This document shows, in pieces, positions 16,390 through 25,015 of a stretch of 64,000 nt of DNA. The position numbers were made by a program, and so were the translations under genes. The stretch comes from Acidovorax sp. GBBC 1281 (GTDB lineage: Bacteria; Pseudomonadota; Gammaproteobacteria; Burkholderiales; Burkholderiaceae_C), in contig NZ_CP097269.1 of the NCBI RefSeq assembly GCF_028473645.1, positions 310,001 through 374,000 of the forward strand. The letters run 5' to 3'. Under the pieces are notes generated by a model that did not search any database, was not told the DNA's origin, and saw only the letters and a list, made by a program, of their open reading frames with translations. The first letter of the stretch is position 1, and every line of letters starts with the position of its first letter.

Positions 16390-17876
16390 GCATGAACCTC
16401 GTCACGCTGCTGTACCTGGTGGCCAGCGTCTGCTTCATCCAGGCGCTCAAGGGGCTCTCGCATCCCACCACCTCGATCCGGGGCAACCTGTTCGGCATGG
16501 CCGGCATGGCGATCGCCGTGCTCACCACCGCCGCGCTGATCTGGAGCGTCACGCGCGGCGCGCCCATGGGCCTGGCCTGGGTGCTGCTCGGGTTGCTCGT
16601 CGGGGGCGCTGCCGGCACGGTGATGGCCCAGCGGGTGGAGATGACCAAGATGCCCGAACTGGTCGCCTTCATGCACAGCATGATCGGCCTGGCCGCAGTT
16701 TTCATCGCCGTCGCCGCGGTGGCCGAGCCCTGGGCCTTCGGCATCGTGCCGCCCCCCGTGCCGGCCCTGGCCAGCGCCGCCACGCCCGAGGGCACCGTGC
16801 TGGTGGAAGGCTTCGCGCGGCTGCCGATCCCGTTCGGCAACCGGCTGGAGCTGTTCCTGGGCGCAGCCATCGGTGCCATCACCTTCAGCGGCTCGGTGAT
16901 CGCCTTCGGCAAGCTGTCGGGCAAATACAAGTTCCGCTGGTTCCAGGGTGCGCCGGTGCAGTTCAAGGGCCAGCACCTGCTCAACCTCGTGCTGGGGCTG
17001 GCGACCGTCGGGCTCGGGCTGGTCTACATGGCCACCGAGAGCTGGACCGCCTTCTTCGCAATGCTGGCGCTGGCGTTCGTGATGGGCGTGCTCATCATCA
17101 TTCCCATCGGCGGCGCGGACATGCCGGTGGTGGTCTCGATGCTCAACAGCTACTCGGGCTGGGCGGCGGCGGGCATCGGCTTCAGCCTGAACAACAGCAT
17201 GCTCATCATCGCCGGATCGCTGGTGGGGAGCTCGGGCGCCATCCTGTCCTACATCATGTGCAAGGCGATGAACCGCTCGTTCTTCAACGTGATCCTGGGC
17301 GGGTTCGGCGGCGATGCGGCGGCGGCTTCGGCCGGCGGCGCGCAGGCGCAGCGCAGCGTCAAGAGCGGCAGCGCCGACGACGCCGCCTTCGTGCTGGGCA
17401 ACGCCGAGACCGTGGTGATCGTGCCCGGCTACGGCCTGGCCGTGGCGCGCGCCCAGCATGCGGTCAAGGAGCTGGCCGCCAAGCTCGCCGAGAAGGGCAT
17501 CACCGTCAAATACGCCATCCACCCGGTGGCCGGGCGCATGCCGGGCCACATGAACGTGCTGCTCGCCGAGGCCGAGGTGCCCTACGACCAGGTGTTCGAG
17601 ATGGAAGACATCAACGGCGAATTCGGACAGGTGGACGTGGCGATCATCCTCGGCGCCAACGACGTGGTGAACCCCGCCGCGCACACCAAGGGCAGCCCCA
17701 TCTACGGCATGCCCATCCTGGAGGCCTACAAGGCCAAGACCGTGATCGTGAACAAGCGCTCCATGGCGGCGGGCTATGCCGGCCTGGACAACGAGTTGTT
17801 CTACATGGACAAGACCATGATGGTCTTCGGCGACGCCAAGAAGGTCGTCGAGGACATCGGCAAGGCCATCGAATAG
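16386..17876 (+). CDS. pntB: NAD(P) transhydrogenase subunit beta
   Basis: A 496-residue subunit. The N-terminal ~270 residues hold eight or nine membrane helices forming most of the proton channel. The C-terminal domain III binds NADP(H), with VIVPGYGLAVARAQHAVKEL (Rossmann turn variant GYGLAV), HPVAGRMPGHMNVLLAEAEV, EMEDINGEFGQVDVAIILGANDVVNPAA and KRSMAAGYAGLDN. The start ATG is inside the pntAB stop, indicating translational coupling. Length and motifs are those of a complete, functional subunit. Confidence 0.95.
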   Translation: MSMNLVTLLYLVASVCFIQALKGLSHPTTSIRGNLFGMAGMAIAVLTTAALIWSVTRGAPMGLAWVLLGLLVGGAAGTVMAQRVEMTKMPELVAFMHSMIGLAAVFIAVAAVAEPWAFGIVPPPVPALASAATPEGTVLVEGFARLPIPFGNRLELFLGAAIGAITFSGSVIAFGKLSGKYKFRWFQGAPVQFKGQHLLNLVLGLATVGLGLVYMATESWTAFFAMLALAFVMGVLIIIPIGGADMPVVVSMLNSYSGWAAAGIGFSLNNSMLIIAGSLVGSSGAILSYIMCKAMNRSFFNVILGGFGGDAAAASAGGAQAQRSVKSGSADDAAFVLGNAETVVIVPGYGLAVARAQHAVKELAAKLAEKGITVKYAIHPVAGRMPGHMNVLLAEAEVPYDQVFEMEDINGEFGQVDVAIILGANDVVNPAAHTKGSPIYGMPILEAYKAKTVIVNKRSMAAGYAGLDNELFYMDKTMMVFGDAKKVVEDIGKAIE

Positions 17877-18020
17877 GCCCGCGCGCCCCTACGACGGCGC
17901 CCTCTTGGCGGCCGCTGCGGCGGAGGCGCACGGTTTAGGGAAACTACAGGCCCCTGGCGCCTTCGCCCGCGACGACAATGCGGGCTCCTTTTTGTAACAG
18001 CAGGTTTGGAGACACACAGC

Positions 18021-19700
18021 ATGAATGACCGCCCGTGGCTTGCCGCCTACCCACCCGGGGTGCCGGCCGACATCGACCCGGCGCAGTACCCCTCGCTCAT
18101 CGCCCTGATGGAAGAGGGCTTCGGCAAGTACGCTGACCGCGTGGCCTACAGTTACATGGGCAAGGATGTGAGCTTCGGTGAGACGGACGTGCAAAGCCGC
18201 CACATCGCGGCCTATCTCCAGGGCCTGGGGCTGGCCAGGGGCGACCGCGTGGCGGTCATGATGCCCAACGTGCCGCAGTACCCCGTGGCCGTGGCCGCCA
18301 TCCTGCGCGCCGGTTTCGTGGTTGTGAACGTGAACCCGCTGTACACCCCGCGCGAACTGGAGCACCAGCTCAAGGACTCGGGCGCCAAGGCCATCGTCAT
18401 CATCGAGAACTTCGCCGCCACGCTGCAGGCGTGCATCGGCGCCACGCAGGTCAAGCACGTCGTGCTGTGCGCCATGGGCGACCGCCTGGGTTTCCCCAAG
18501 GGCCTGATCGTCAACTACGTGGTGCGCAGCGTGAAGAAGCTCGTGCCGCCGTTCAACCTGCCCGGCGCGGTGCGCTTCAACGACGCCCTGTCGCAGGGCG
18601 CGCGCGGCACGCTCAAGGTTCCCGACCTGCGCCCCGACGACGTGGCCCTGCTGCAGTACACGGGCGGCACTACGGGCGTGAGCAAGGGCGCCGTGCTCCT
18701 GCACCGCAACATCATCGCCAACGTGCTGCAGGCCGAGGCCTGGAACGTTCCCGTGATGCAGACCGTGCCGGCCAACGAGCAGCCCACCACCGTGTGCGCG
18801 CTGCCGCTCTATCACATCTTCGCCTTCACGGTGAACATGATGATGAGCATGCGCACGGGCGCCAAGAACATCCTGCTGCCCAATCCCCGCGACCTGGCGG
18901 CGGTGCTCAAGGAGCTTTCGCGGCACACCTTCCACAGCTTCCCGGCCGTGAACACGCTGTTCAACGGCCTGGCCCACCACCCCGACTTCAACACCGTGAA
19001 CTGGAAGAACCTCAAGGTGTCGGTGGGCGGCGGCATGGCCGTGCAGGGCGCGGTGGCCAAGCTCTGGCTGGAAAAGACCGGCTGCCCCATCTGCGAAGGC
19101 TACGGCCTGTCGGAGACCAGCCCCACGGTCGCCTGCAACCCGGCCACGGAAAAGGCGTTCACCGGCACCATCGGCGTGCCGATCTCCAGCACCTACATGA
19201 AGCTCATCGACGACGATGGCCGCGATGTGACCGAGCCGGGCGCGCGTGGCGAGATCGCCATCAAGGGCCCGCAGGTCATGGCCGGCTACTGGCAGCGGCC
19301 CGATGAGACCGCCAAGGTCATGACGGACGACGGCTACTTCAAGTCCGGCGACATCGGCGTGATCGACGAGCGCGGCTACTTCAAGATCGTGGACCGCAAG
19401 AAGGACATGGTGCTGGTGAGCGGCTTCAACGTCTACCCCAACGAGGTCGAGGACGTGGTGGCCACGCTGCCCGGCGTGCTCGAATGCGCGGTGGTGGGCG
19501 TACCCGACGAGAAGACGGGCGAAGCCGTCAAGCTGGTCATCGTCAAGCGCGGCACCGACCTCACCGAGGCGCAGGTGCGCGAGTTCTGCAAGGCCAACCT
19601 CACCGGCTACAAGCAGCCCCGTGTGATCGAGTTCCGCGAATCGCTGCCCAAGACCCCGGTGGGCAAGATCCTGCGCCGCGAGCTGCGCGACAAGCGCTAG
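18021..19700 (+). CDS. fadD: Long-chain fatty acyl-CoA synthetase
   Basis: An AMP-forming ligase of 559 residues that activates fatty acids to acyl-CoA at the inner membrane for beta-oxidation. ANL-family motifs: LLQYTGGTTGVSKGAVLLHRN (P-loop-like), GYGLSETSPTVACN (A5), GYFKSGDIGVIDERGYFKIVDRKKDMVLVSG (A7-A8) and the catalytic Lys in PKTPVGKILRRELR. The start at 18021 has GGAG 10 bases upstream; a TTG at 18006 is in frame but is less likely because that GGAG would lie inside the gene. A single gene downstream of pnt, with a 144-base gap that shows no further gene. Confidence 0.93.
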   Translation: MNDRPWLAAYPPGVPADIDPAQYPSLIALMEEGFGKYADRVAYSYMGKDVSFGETDVQSRHIAAYLQGLGLARGDRVAVMMPNVPQYPVAVAAILRAGFVVVNVNPLYTPRELEHQLKDSGAKAIVIIENFAATLQACIGATQVKHVVLCAMGDRLGFPKGLIVNYVVRSVKKLVPPFNLPGAVRFNDALSQGARGTLKVPDLRPDDVALLQYTGGTTGVSKGAVLLHRNIIANVLQAEAWNVPVMQTVPANEQPTTVCALPLYHIFAFTVNMMMSMRTGAKNILLPNPRDLAAVLKELSRHTFHSFPAVNTLFNGLAHHPDFNTVNWKNLKVSVGGGMAVQGAVAKLWLEKTGCPICEGYGLSETSPTVACNPATEKAFTGTIGVPISSTYMKLIDDDGRDVTEPGARGEIAIKGPQVMAGYWQRPDETAKVMTDDGYFKSGDIGVIDERGYFKIVDRKKDMVLVSGFNVYPNEVEDVVATLPGVLECAVVGVPDEKTGEAVKLVIVKRGTDLTEAQVREFCKANLTGYKQPRVIEFRESLPKTPVGKILRRELRDKR

Positions 19701-19767
19701 TGCGGCCCGTCCCGTCCTGGCCCCGGGCCACCCCGGCGCCGGCGCAACCGCTGGGGGCGTTGCGGCC

Positions 19768-20529
19768 GTGACGACCGCCATCCTCAGCGCCCTGGCCGAA
19801 GAGCAGCAGGGCCTCATCGACGCGCTCACCCGGGGGCGGCGCACCCTGCATGCCGGCCGCACGTTCTGGAGCGGCGGCCTGCACGGGCGCGAGGTGGTGC
19901 TGGCGCTATCGGGCATCGGCAAGGTCGCGGCGGCCACCACCGCCACCGCGCTGATCGAGCGCTTCGGCGCGGCGCGCGTGGTGTTCACCGGCGTGGCCGG
20001 CGGCCTGGGCGCGGACGTGCAGGTGGGCGACGTGGTCGTGGCGCACGACTTCCTGCAGCACGACATGGACGCCTCGCCCCTGTTCCCCCGCTGGGAGTTG
20101 CCCGGCTACGGCCGCACCCGGCTGCCGTGCGATGAAGCGCTGGCCGACCGGCTAGCCGATGCCGCCGGCGAATGCCTGGCCGGTGGCGCAGCCGCGCTGC
20201 TGGACGGCGCCGGACTGCCGCCGCCCCTGCGCGCTCCGCGTGTGCACCGGGGCCTGATCGCAAGCGGCGACCGCTTCGTGTCGACCGTGCAGGAATCGCA
20301 GGCGCTGCGCGACGCGTTCACCGCCGCCGGCCATGCGGTGCTGGCGGTGGAGATGGAGGGCGCCGCCGTGGCCCAGGTCTGCAGCGACTACGGCGTGCCC
20401 TTTGCCGCCGTCCGCACCGTCTCCGACCGTGCGGACGACGCCGCGCACGTGGACTTCCCCCGCTTCGTTCAGACCGTGGCCAGCCGGTATGCCGATGGCA
20501 TCATCGGGCGATTTCTAGATGCGCTATAA
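19768..20529 (+). CDS. mtnN: 5'-methylthioadenosine/S-adenosylhomocysteine nucleosidase
   Basis: A 253-residue nucleosidase that hydrolyses methylthioadenosine and S-adenosylhomocysteine, recycling by-products of SAM metabolism. Family features: AILSALAEEQQGLID at the N-terminus, GIGKVAAATTATALIERF, VFTGVAGGLGADVQVGDVVVA, the purine-binding LIASGDRFV, the VLAVEMEGAAVAQV ribose-binding Glu, and the catalytic Asp region VRTVSDRADD. A 30-residue insertion (around res 125-150) makes it longer than the ~230-residue norm. GTG start. The last three codons and the TAA stop lie in a dispersed repeat (20521-20575), so its C-terminus has been shaped by that element. Confidence 0.88.
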   Translation: MTTAILSALAEEQQGLIDALTRGRRTLHAGRTFWSGGLHGREVVLALSGIGKVAAATTATALIERFGAARVVFTGVAGGLGADVQVGDVVVAHDFLQHDMDASPLFPRWELPGYGRTRLPCDEALADRLADAAGECLAGGAAALLDGAGLPPPLRAPRVHRGLIASGDRFVSTVQESQALRDAFTAAGHAVLAVEMEGAAVAQVCSDYGVPFAAVRTVSDRADDAAHVDFPRFVQTVASRYADGIIGRFLDAL

Positions 20530-20575
20530 AAATAGTAGCTGCATGCCCTAGTGGTTATTACGCTGGAGGGCTGTT
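20521..20575 (+). repeat. Dispersed palindromic repeat, copy R1
   Basis: The core (GCTATaaaaATAGTAGC-like) is followed by TGCATGCCCTAG and a tail TGGTTATTACGCTGGAGGGC. It shares core and tail with copies at 22356, 50866 and 57007 and the core with 32429 and 45436. Same orientation as R2 on the other side of the insertion-sequence module. Includes the stop codon of the nucleosidase gene. Confidence 0.8.
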
Positions 20576-20614
20576 TGGCTTTTGGGTGGTTTTCGGAAAG
20601 GTAAGCGTTCGTCT

Positions 20615-20637
20615 CGGCAGGTGTTGTGGACCTGCCG
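20615..20637. terminator. Perfect 8-bp hairpin between the nucleosidase gene and the Rieske fragment
   Basis: CGGCAGGT pairs with ACCTGCCG around a 7-base loop; GGGGTTTTA follows on the plus strand. It is placed where two convergent genes would end and may terminate either. The remaining bases of this 118-base gap contain repeat R1 and nothing else I recognise. Confidence 0.5.
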
Positions 20638-20647
20638 CCTTGGGGTT

Positions 20648-21007
20648 TTATCGATCCATCCATTGGCGATAGATTTCCTGGAAGCGTCGAACGAGGCGCT
20701 CGCCGGGTTGCAGAACGCCCTTCATGCGTGAGGGCCTGGACGACAGCCCGCGTTGCACTGCCTCACAGATGGCTTGGTCTTCCGCAAAGAGCTTTTCCGC
20801 GTAGGCGGTGTGCCAAGGATCCACGATTTCCAGCATCGCCATTTCAGCCCGAGTGAGGTCAGGAACCTCAAAGCTGAAGAGGCGGGCGAACATCCTGCAA
20901 CTGCCAGTCCCTGTCGGCTGGTAATCCATGATGGCAAGCTGCTGGTTGTCGGTGTATCCAATGGTCGTGGCAGGAAAGATCACGTGATGCCGATAGCCAT
21001 CCGGGTA
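20648..21007 (-). pseudogene. 3' fragment of a Rieske-type aromatic-ring-hydroxylating oxygenase alpha subunit
   Basis: About 119 residues matching the C-terminal end of ring-hydroxylating oxygenase alpha subunits: an FxxxTIGYTDNQQLAIMDYQPTG beta region, then MLEIVDPWHTAYAEKLFAEDQAICEAVQRGL and VLQPGERLVRRFQEIYRQ. The Rieske cluster and the iron-binding catalytic residues would be upstream and are missing. The fragment begins exactly at the terminal repeat of an insertion sequence (21008), so insertion-linked deletion removed the 5' part. An ATG at 21022 lies inside the insertion sequence and is not a genuine start. Confidence 0.75.
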
Positions 21008-21814
21008 GGCTTTGTTGCACAAACCGAATCGAGCGCGTTATGACCCCAGCCCCAGGCGCACTCATGCCACAGCCGCCACCGCGACGGTTTCAGGCCGTCC
21101 AAGCTGGCTGAACCGGTTCAGCAGCGCAACTCGGACATGCAGCTCAACCACCTGACGCTCAAACGTTCGTGCCATGACCCGCTCGCCCAAGCGCTTGAAG
21201 CAGTGCATCTTGGTCATTTGCGCCAGCAACTGCGGCAGCATGGGCGCATCTCCAATGGCGTTGCTGGTGACCTCGATGGCCCGGATCTCCAGTGTCTGAG
21301 CATCGATGCCCAAATGAACCTTACGCCATTCGCGCCGGTATTCGGCCCCGTGCCTTTTGCGCTTGCATTCACCTTCTCCCAGGAACTTAATGCCTGTGCT
21401 GTCCACCAGCAGGTGCAGCGGTGAGCTCCTCGGCTGGTAGTTCAGTTGGACTTGCAGATCCTTTTGGCGCCGACAGACCGTGCTGAAGTCAGGGACCGGC
21501 CAGTTCACCCCAGCCAGCTTGAGCAGGCTTTGGACCATGCCAAGCGCTTGGCGAAGGGGCTGACCAAACAGGCACTTGATGCTCAGACAGAACTGGATCG
21601 CGGCATCCGAGAACGTTTGGTTGCGACCGCGTTTGCCTTTGGGCTCAGCCAGCCACTGCATCCCCCTATCCAGCCACATCGTCAGCGATCCACGGGCCTT
21701 CAATGCCGCGTTGTACTGTGCCCAGTTTGTCGTGCGGTAGCGGGTCCGCATCTTCTTGCCTTCACTCATCTGGTCAGACTACCAGCGAGCTGCATCGCTT
21801 TGTGCAACAAAGCC
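21008..21814 (-). mobile_element. Defective IS5-family element, IS903-like subgroup
   Basis: Terminal inverted repeats of 18 bp: GGCTTTGTTGCACAAACC at 21008-21025, and its inverse with one mismatch at 21797-21814. These resemble IS903 ends. The enclosed transposase is of the IS903-like type. The element is about 807 bp, shorter than the usual ~1.05 kb because of an internal deletion. No 9-bp target duplication is present (ATCCGGGTA on the left, GTGGCATCC on the right), so flanking DNA was rearranged after insertion. Confidence 0.8.
21062..21769 (-). pseudogene. IS903-like transposase with internal in-frame deletion
   Basis: A 235-residue product. The N-terminal half is typical (YRTTNWAQYNAALKARGSL; FSDAAIQFCLSIKCLF; LHLLVDSTGIKFLGEGE with the first DDE Asp; REWRKVHLGID). 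After LPQLLAQ it jumps to TKMHCFKRLGERVMAR, the family C-terminus. About 95 residues are lost, including the second catalytic Asp (the GDGAYD region) and the Glu just before TKM. The frame stays open but the enzyme cannot be active on its own. The ATG is 27 bases inside the right terminal repeat, as in intact relatives. Confidence 0.8.
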
Positions 21815-22239
21815 GTGGCATCCACCACCGTGCCGCTCTTGAGCATCACGCTCTTGGCGCTGAGCAGATCGTTGATGGTCTGCAGGATTTGCGCAGCCAA
21901 TTTGTGCTTCTCCAGCACATGCCGGAACCGAAGGATCGTGCTCTCGTCGGGCAGCCGCTCGTCCCAGCCTTCCAGGCCCGCGAACTCGCGGAATACCGGC
22001 ATGTCGTGCAGCGCTTCTTCCATCGCCGGGTCGCTCAGCGCGAACCACTGCTGCATGAAATGGATACACAACATGGTCTCGCACGGGAACGGAGGACGCC
22101 CCCGCTTGCCTTCGGGTAGGTACGGCGACACCAGGGCCACCAGTTCGGCCCACGGTACGACCTTCTCCATCTCATCCAGGAATTCCCGCCGCCGCGTTCG
22201 CTTCGCCGTCATTCCCAAGCCCAGGCTGTGCTGCTTCAT
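21815..22239 (-). pseudogene. Truncated IS5-group transposase
   Basis: About 142 residues of the N-terminal part: KRTRRREFLDEMEKVVPW, RGRPPFPCETMLCIHFMQQWFALSD, LPDESTILRFRHVLEKH and LKSGTVVDAT, which contains the first catalytic Asp. The rest of the catalytic domain is missing because the IS903-like element adjoins at 21814. The open frame runs on to a stop at 21766 inside that element. Not functional. Confidence 0.8.
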
Positions 22240-22307
22240 GTGACGTATCGTCTCAGGGCTTCATCTCCATGCCAAGCATGTCGTGGGGCGATTTATGCAG
22301 ACCTTCC
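21815..22307 (-). mobile_element. Remnant of a second IS5-group element (5' end only)
   Basis: Holds the 5' two-fifths of another insertion sequence. On the minus strand its outer end begins GGAAGGTCTGCATAA at 22307 and is bordered by TTAG (22308-22311), matching the YTAR target of IS5-group elements. The inner end stops at the terminal repeat of the IS903-like element. The opposite end of this element is absent from the window. Confidence 0.68.
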
Positions 22308-22355
22308 TTAGGTCACTTAGCATCGTCCTTCATGAAACGCAATATAGGGTTGCTT

Positions 22356-22415
22356 GATGCTATGAAAATAGTAGCTGCATGCCTTAGTGTTTATTGTGCT
22401 TAAGGCCAATTCGAC
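22356..22415 (+). repeat. Dispersed palindromic repeat, copy R2
   Basis: GATGCTATGAAAATAGTAGC, then TGCATGCCTTAGTG and a TTTATTGTGCTTAAGG tail. It closely matches R1 (20521) in the same orientation, so the insertion-sequence module lies between direct repeats 1.8 kb apart. Confidence 0.8.
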
Positions 22416-22500
22416 GCAGCACAGTCAACGCCTATCAGCATCGCGCGTCTTCAGTCCAGCAGACGCCGTGGAACCGGCTCCGCCGGGCCACTGGCGTCGT

Positions 22501-22536
22501 CCCCCTGGGGGGAAGCCGCGCAGCGGCTCAGGGGGG
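22501..22536 (-). terminator. Nested hairpin directly after corA
   Basis: CCCCCT at 22501 pairs with AGGGGGG at 22530, enclosing a second stem GCCGC-GCA-GCGGC. It starts one base after the corA stop on the minus strand. Together with 22240-22500, which contain the end of the insertion sequence and repeat R2, this fills the gap to the insertion module. No gene is seen there. Confidence 0.6.
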
Positions 22537-22537
22537 G

Positions 22538-23524
22538 TCACTTCAACCAGCCGCGCTTTCGGAAGTACCACATGGGGCCCAGGGCGCTGGCCACCATCAG
22601 CGCCAGCGCATAGGGGTAGCCCAGCGACCAGTCCAGCTCGGGCATGAACTTGAAGTTCATGCCGTAGACGCTGGCGATCAGCGTCGGCGGCAGCAAGGCG
22701 ACGCTGGCGACCGAGAAGATCTTGATGATCTTGTTCTGGTTGATGTTGATGAAGCCGACCGTGGCGTCCATCAGGAAGTTGATCTTGTCGAACAGGAACG
22801 CCGTGTGGTTATCGAGCGATTCGATGTCGCGCAGGATCTGGCGCGCCTCCTCGAACTGCTCGGCGTTGAGCATCTTGCTGCGCATCATGAAGCTCACGGC
22901 GCGGCGCGTGTCCATCACGTTGCGGCGGATGCGGCCGTTCAGGTCCTCCTGGCGGGCGATGGCGGCCAGCACCTCGCCGGCGCGGGCGTCGGTCACGTCG
23001 CCGGCCAGGACCTGCACGCTGACCTTCTTCAGGTCGTCGTAGATGCCTTCGAGCGTGTCGGCGGAGTATTCGGCGTCGGCGTCGAAGAGCTTGAGCAGCA
23101 CCTCCTTCGCATCCTCGATCAGGCCCGGCGCCCGGCGCGCGCGCATGCGCAGCAGGCGGAAGACCGGCACGTCTTCGTCGTGGATGGAAAAGAGCACGCC
23201 CTTGCTCTTGAGCGTGTCGTTGACGAGGTTCAGGATGAAGGCCACGCGCACCGAGCGCGGGTCGTCTTCGTCGTCGATGAGAAAGTCGCTGCGGATGTGC
23301 AGCTCGCCGTTGTCTTCTTCATAGAAGCGGGCGGATTCCTCGATGTCCTCGTCCATGGCGTCTTCAGGGATGAAGAGGCCGTAGTGCTGCTTGACCCAGC
23401 GCTTTTCTTCGAGGGTGGGCGACTCCAGGTCGACCCAGATCGGCTGGAACTGCGCCAGCTCTTCCAGGGATTCGATTTCTTCCTGGACGAGCCGGCCGTT
23501 GGCGAGCGTGAAAATGTTGAGCAT
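22538..23524 (-). CDS. corA: Magnesium/cobalt transporter CorA
   Basis: A 328-residue divalent cation channel of the inner membrane. An N-terminal cytoplasmic alpha/beta domain is followed by long helices and two C-terminal membrane helices. The signature YGMNF (GMN selectivity filter) is at about residue 287, and the protein ends with the basic RKRGWLK tail. An acidic stretch DEDIEESARFYEEDNGE near residue 58 is typical of metal sensing. Length is normal. It is monocistronic, with a strong hairpin directly after the stop. No Mg-sensing leader is recognisable in the 232-base upstream gap. Confidence 0.93.
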   Translation of the reverse strand: MLNIFTLANGRLVQEEIESLEELAQFQPIWVDLESPTLEEKRWVKQHYGLFIPEDAMDEDIEESARFYEEDNGELHIRSDFLIDDEDDPRSVRVAFILNLVNDTLKSKGVLFSIHDEDVPVFRLLRMRARRAPGLIEDAKEVLLKLFDADAEYSADTLEGIYDDLKKVSVQVLAGDVTDARAGEVLAAIARQEDLNGRIRRNVMDTRRAVSFMMRSKMLNAEQFEEARQILRDIESLDNHTAFLFDKINFLMDATVGFININQNKIIKIFSVASVALLPPTLIASVYGMNFKFMPELDWSLGYPYALALMVASALGPMWYFRKRGWLK

Positions 23525-23756
23525 GTGGGCTCACTCCCGGTGTGTGATGGGCTTTTCTGCGAGGGATGGGGCGGCTTTCAACCCTCGGCAGGCCGGGAGC
23601 TGAAAGCTACCAACTGGGGTAGGTTTCCACGGAGGAATCTCCAAAAATGCAAGCCGCGGATTATGGCATTGCGCTGCGTCAATCCCATGACACCCGCCGA
23701 GGCCCGGCGGGGCCTGGCAGTCCGTGCGCGCAGTGCCGGGAAGGCTTTGTTTTCCG

Positions 23757-24548
23757 TCAGTCCGCCTCGGGCGCCGGGTTGCCCGCCGCCCGCACCGTGG
23801 CGAGGGCGCGGCACAGGTCGGCCCAGGCGGCGGCCTTGGCCTCGGGGGCGCGCAGCAGGTAGGCCGGGTCGTAGGTGACGATGGCCGGCGTGCCGCCGGG
23901 CAGGGCGTGCAGGCCGGCGCGCAGCCGGCCCAGGGGTTCGCGGCTCTCCAGCACGGCGCGGGCCGCACCCAGGCCGAGCACCAGCACCATCGACGGGCGC
24001 AGGGTGGCCAGCGCCTCGTGCAGCGCGTGCGCGATGCCGGCATCGCCGGGGCCCACGGCGCCGGTGCGCTGCACGGCGGCGAAGAACACCCGGGGATGGC
24101 GGTGCAGGCGCATGGCGCGCAGCATGTTGTCCAGCAGCTTGCCGGCGTCGCCGGTGAGCGGGGCGTCGGGCGTGGCACTTTCGGCCAGCACCAGCCAGCC
24201 GGCACCCAGGTCCACCGGCGTGGCCGACGGGTCGGCCAGCGGGTACAGCGGCTGCGGCGCCTGCAGGGCCGCGGCGGTGCCCGCGGCCTCGTCGCGCGTC
24301 GGGGGCAACGCTGCGGGCGCAGGCACCGAGGCCGGGCGGGCCACGGCAGGGGCCGAGGCCTGCGGCGCCGGCGCCATCCGGGGCGCGGCCGGCACGGCGG
24401 AGGAGGGGGGAGCTCCAACGGATTCGGCCGCCGGGGCCGCGGCCACGACGGGCTCCGGCACGGCCGGGGGGGCGGCTGCCGGCGCCCACACGGTGATGCC
24501 CATCTCGGCCAGCATGGCGCGCTGGCGTGCGTCCAGGTCCAGGCTCAT
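23757..24548 (-). CDS. Uracil-DNA glycosylase-family protein (divergent)
   Basis: A 263-residue protein. Residues 1-110 form an Ala/Pro-rich low-complexity linker. The C-terminal domain carries LLDNMLRAMRLHRHPRVFFAAV, VLVLGLGAARAVL and LHALPGGTPAIVTYDPAYLLR. These correspond to uracil-DNA glycosylase-like motifs: the initiator region before the first beta strand, then a TYDPAYLL-type motif in place of HPS. It probably acts in base excision repair or is an inactive relative. It overlaps rimI by 4 bases and follows tsaB and rimI, a gene order I recall from related betaproteobacteria. The catalytic motif is not clear enough to claim activity. Confidence 0.72.
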   Translation of the reverse strand: MSLDLDARQRAMLAEMGITVWAPAAAPPAVPEPVVAAAPAAESVGAPPSSAVPAAPRMAPAPQASAPAVARPASVPAPAALPPTRDEAAGTAAALQAPQPLYPLADPSATPVDLGAGWLVLAESATPDAPLTGDAGKLLDNMLRAMRLHRHPRVFFAAVQRTGAVGPGDAGIAHALHEALATLRPSMVLVLGLGAARAVLESREPLGRLRAGLHALPGGTPAIVTYDPAYLLRAPEAKAAAWADLCRALATVRAAGNPAPEAD

Positions 24549-25015
24549 AGTGGCAGGCTCATCACGACGGCATCCTCGCGTTCGCCGCCGTGGGCGGGGT
24601 AGTAGCGCTTGCGTTCGCCCACGAAGCGAAAGCCCCGGGCTTCGTAGATCGACCGTGCCCGCGCATTGCTCACGCGCACTTCCAGCCACAGCCATTGCGC
24701 GTTGCAGCCGCGCGCCCACAGGGCCAGCGCATCCAGCAGCAGCCGGGCCCAGCCCTGGCGCTGGTGGGCGGGTGCCACGGTCAGGTTGAGCAGGTGCACT
24801 TCGTCCACGCCTTTCATGGCCACGAAGTAGCCGATCAGTTCATCGCCGGCCATCAGCAGCTGGGTTTCGTAGCCGGCCGCCATGGCATCGATGAAGTTGC
24901 CGCGCGTCCAGGGGTGCGTGTAGGCGACCTGTTCGATCGCCAGCAGCGCATCCAGCCGCGCGAGCGTGAGCGGCTCGAACCGGGCTTCTTCGGGGGGGTG
25001 GGGAACGGCGCTCAT
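24545..25015 (-). CDS. rimI: Ribosomal protein S18-alanine N-acetyltransferase
   Basis: A 156-residue GNAT acetyltransferase. Motifs: PWTRGNFIDAMAAGYETQLL, VDEVHLLNLTVAPAHQRQGWARLLLDAL (acetyl-CoA binding QRxGxA/G), LEVRVSNARARSIYEARGF and GERKRYYP, all characteristic of RimI. It acetylates the N-terminus of ribosomal protein S18. The start overlaps the tsaB stop (4 bases) and the stop overlaps the glycosylase-like gene, so the three genes form one leftward operon. Confidence 0.9.
   Translation of the reverse strand: MSAVPHPPEEARFEPLTLARLDALLAIEQVAYTHPWTRGNFIDAMAAGYETQLLMAGDELIGYFVAMKGVDEVHLLNLTVAPAHQRQGWARLLLDALALWARGCNAQWLWLEVRVSNARARSIYEARGFRFVGERKRYYPAHGGEREDAVVMSLPL

Noticed and set aside
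16107..17684. Long minus-strand open frame opposite pntB
   Set aside because: Antisense shadow with His/Arg/Gly-rich low-complexity translation, while pntB is clearly coding.
20999..21823. Target duplication of the IS903-like element
   Set aside because: The nine bases on each side do not match.
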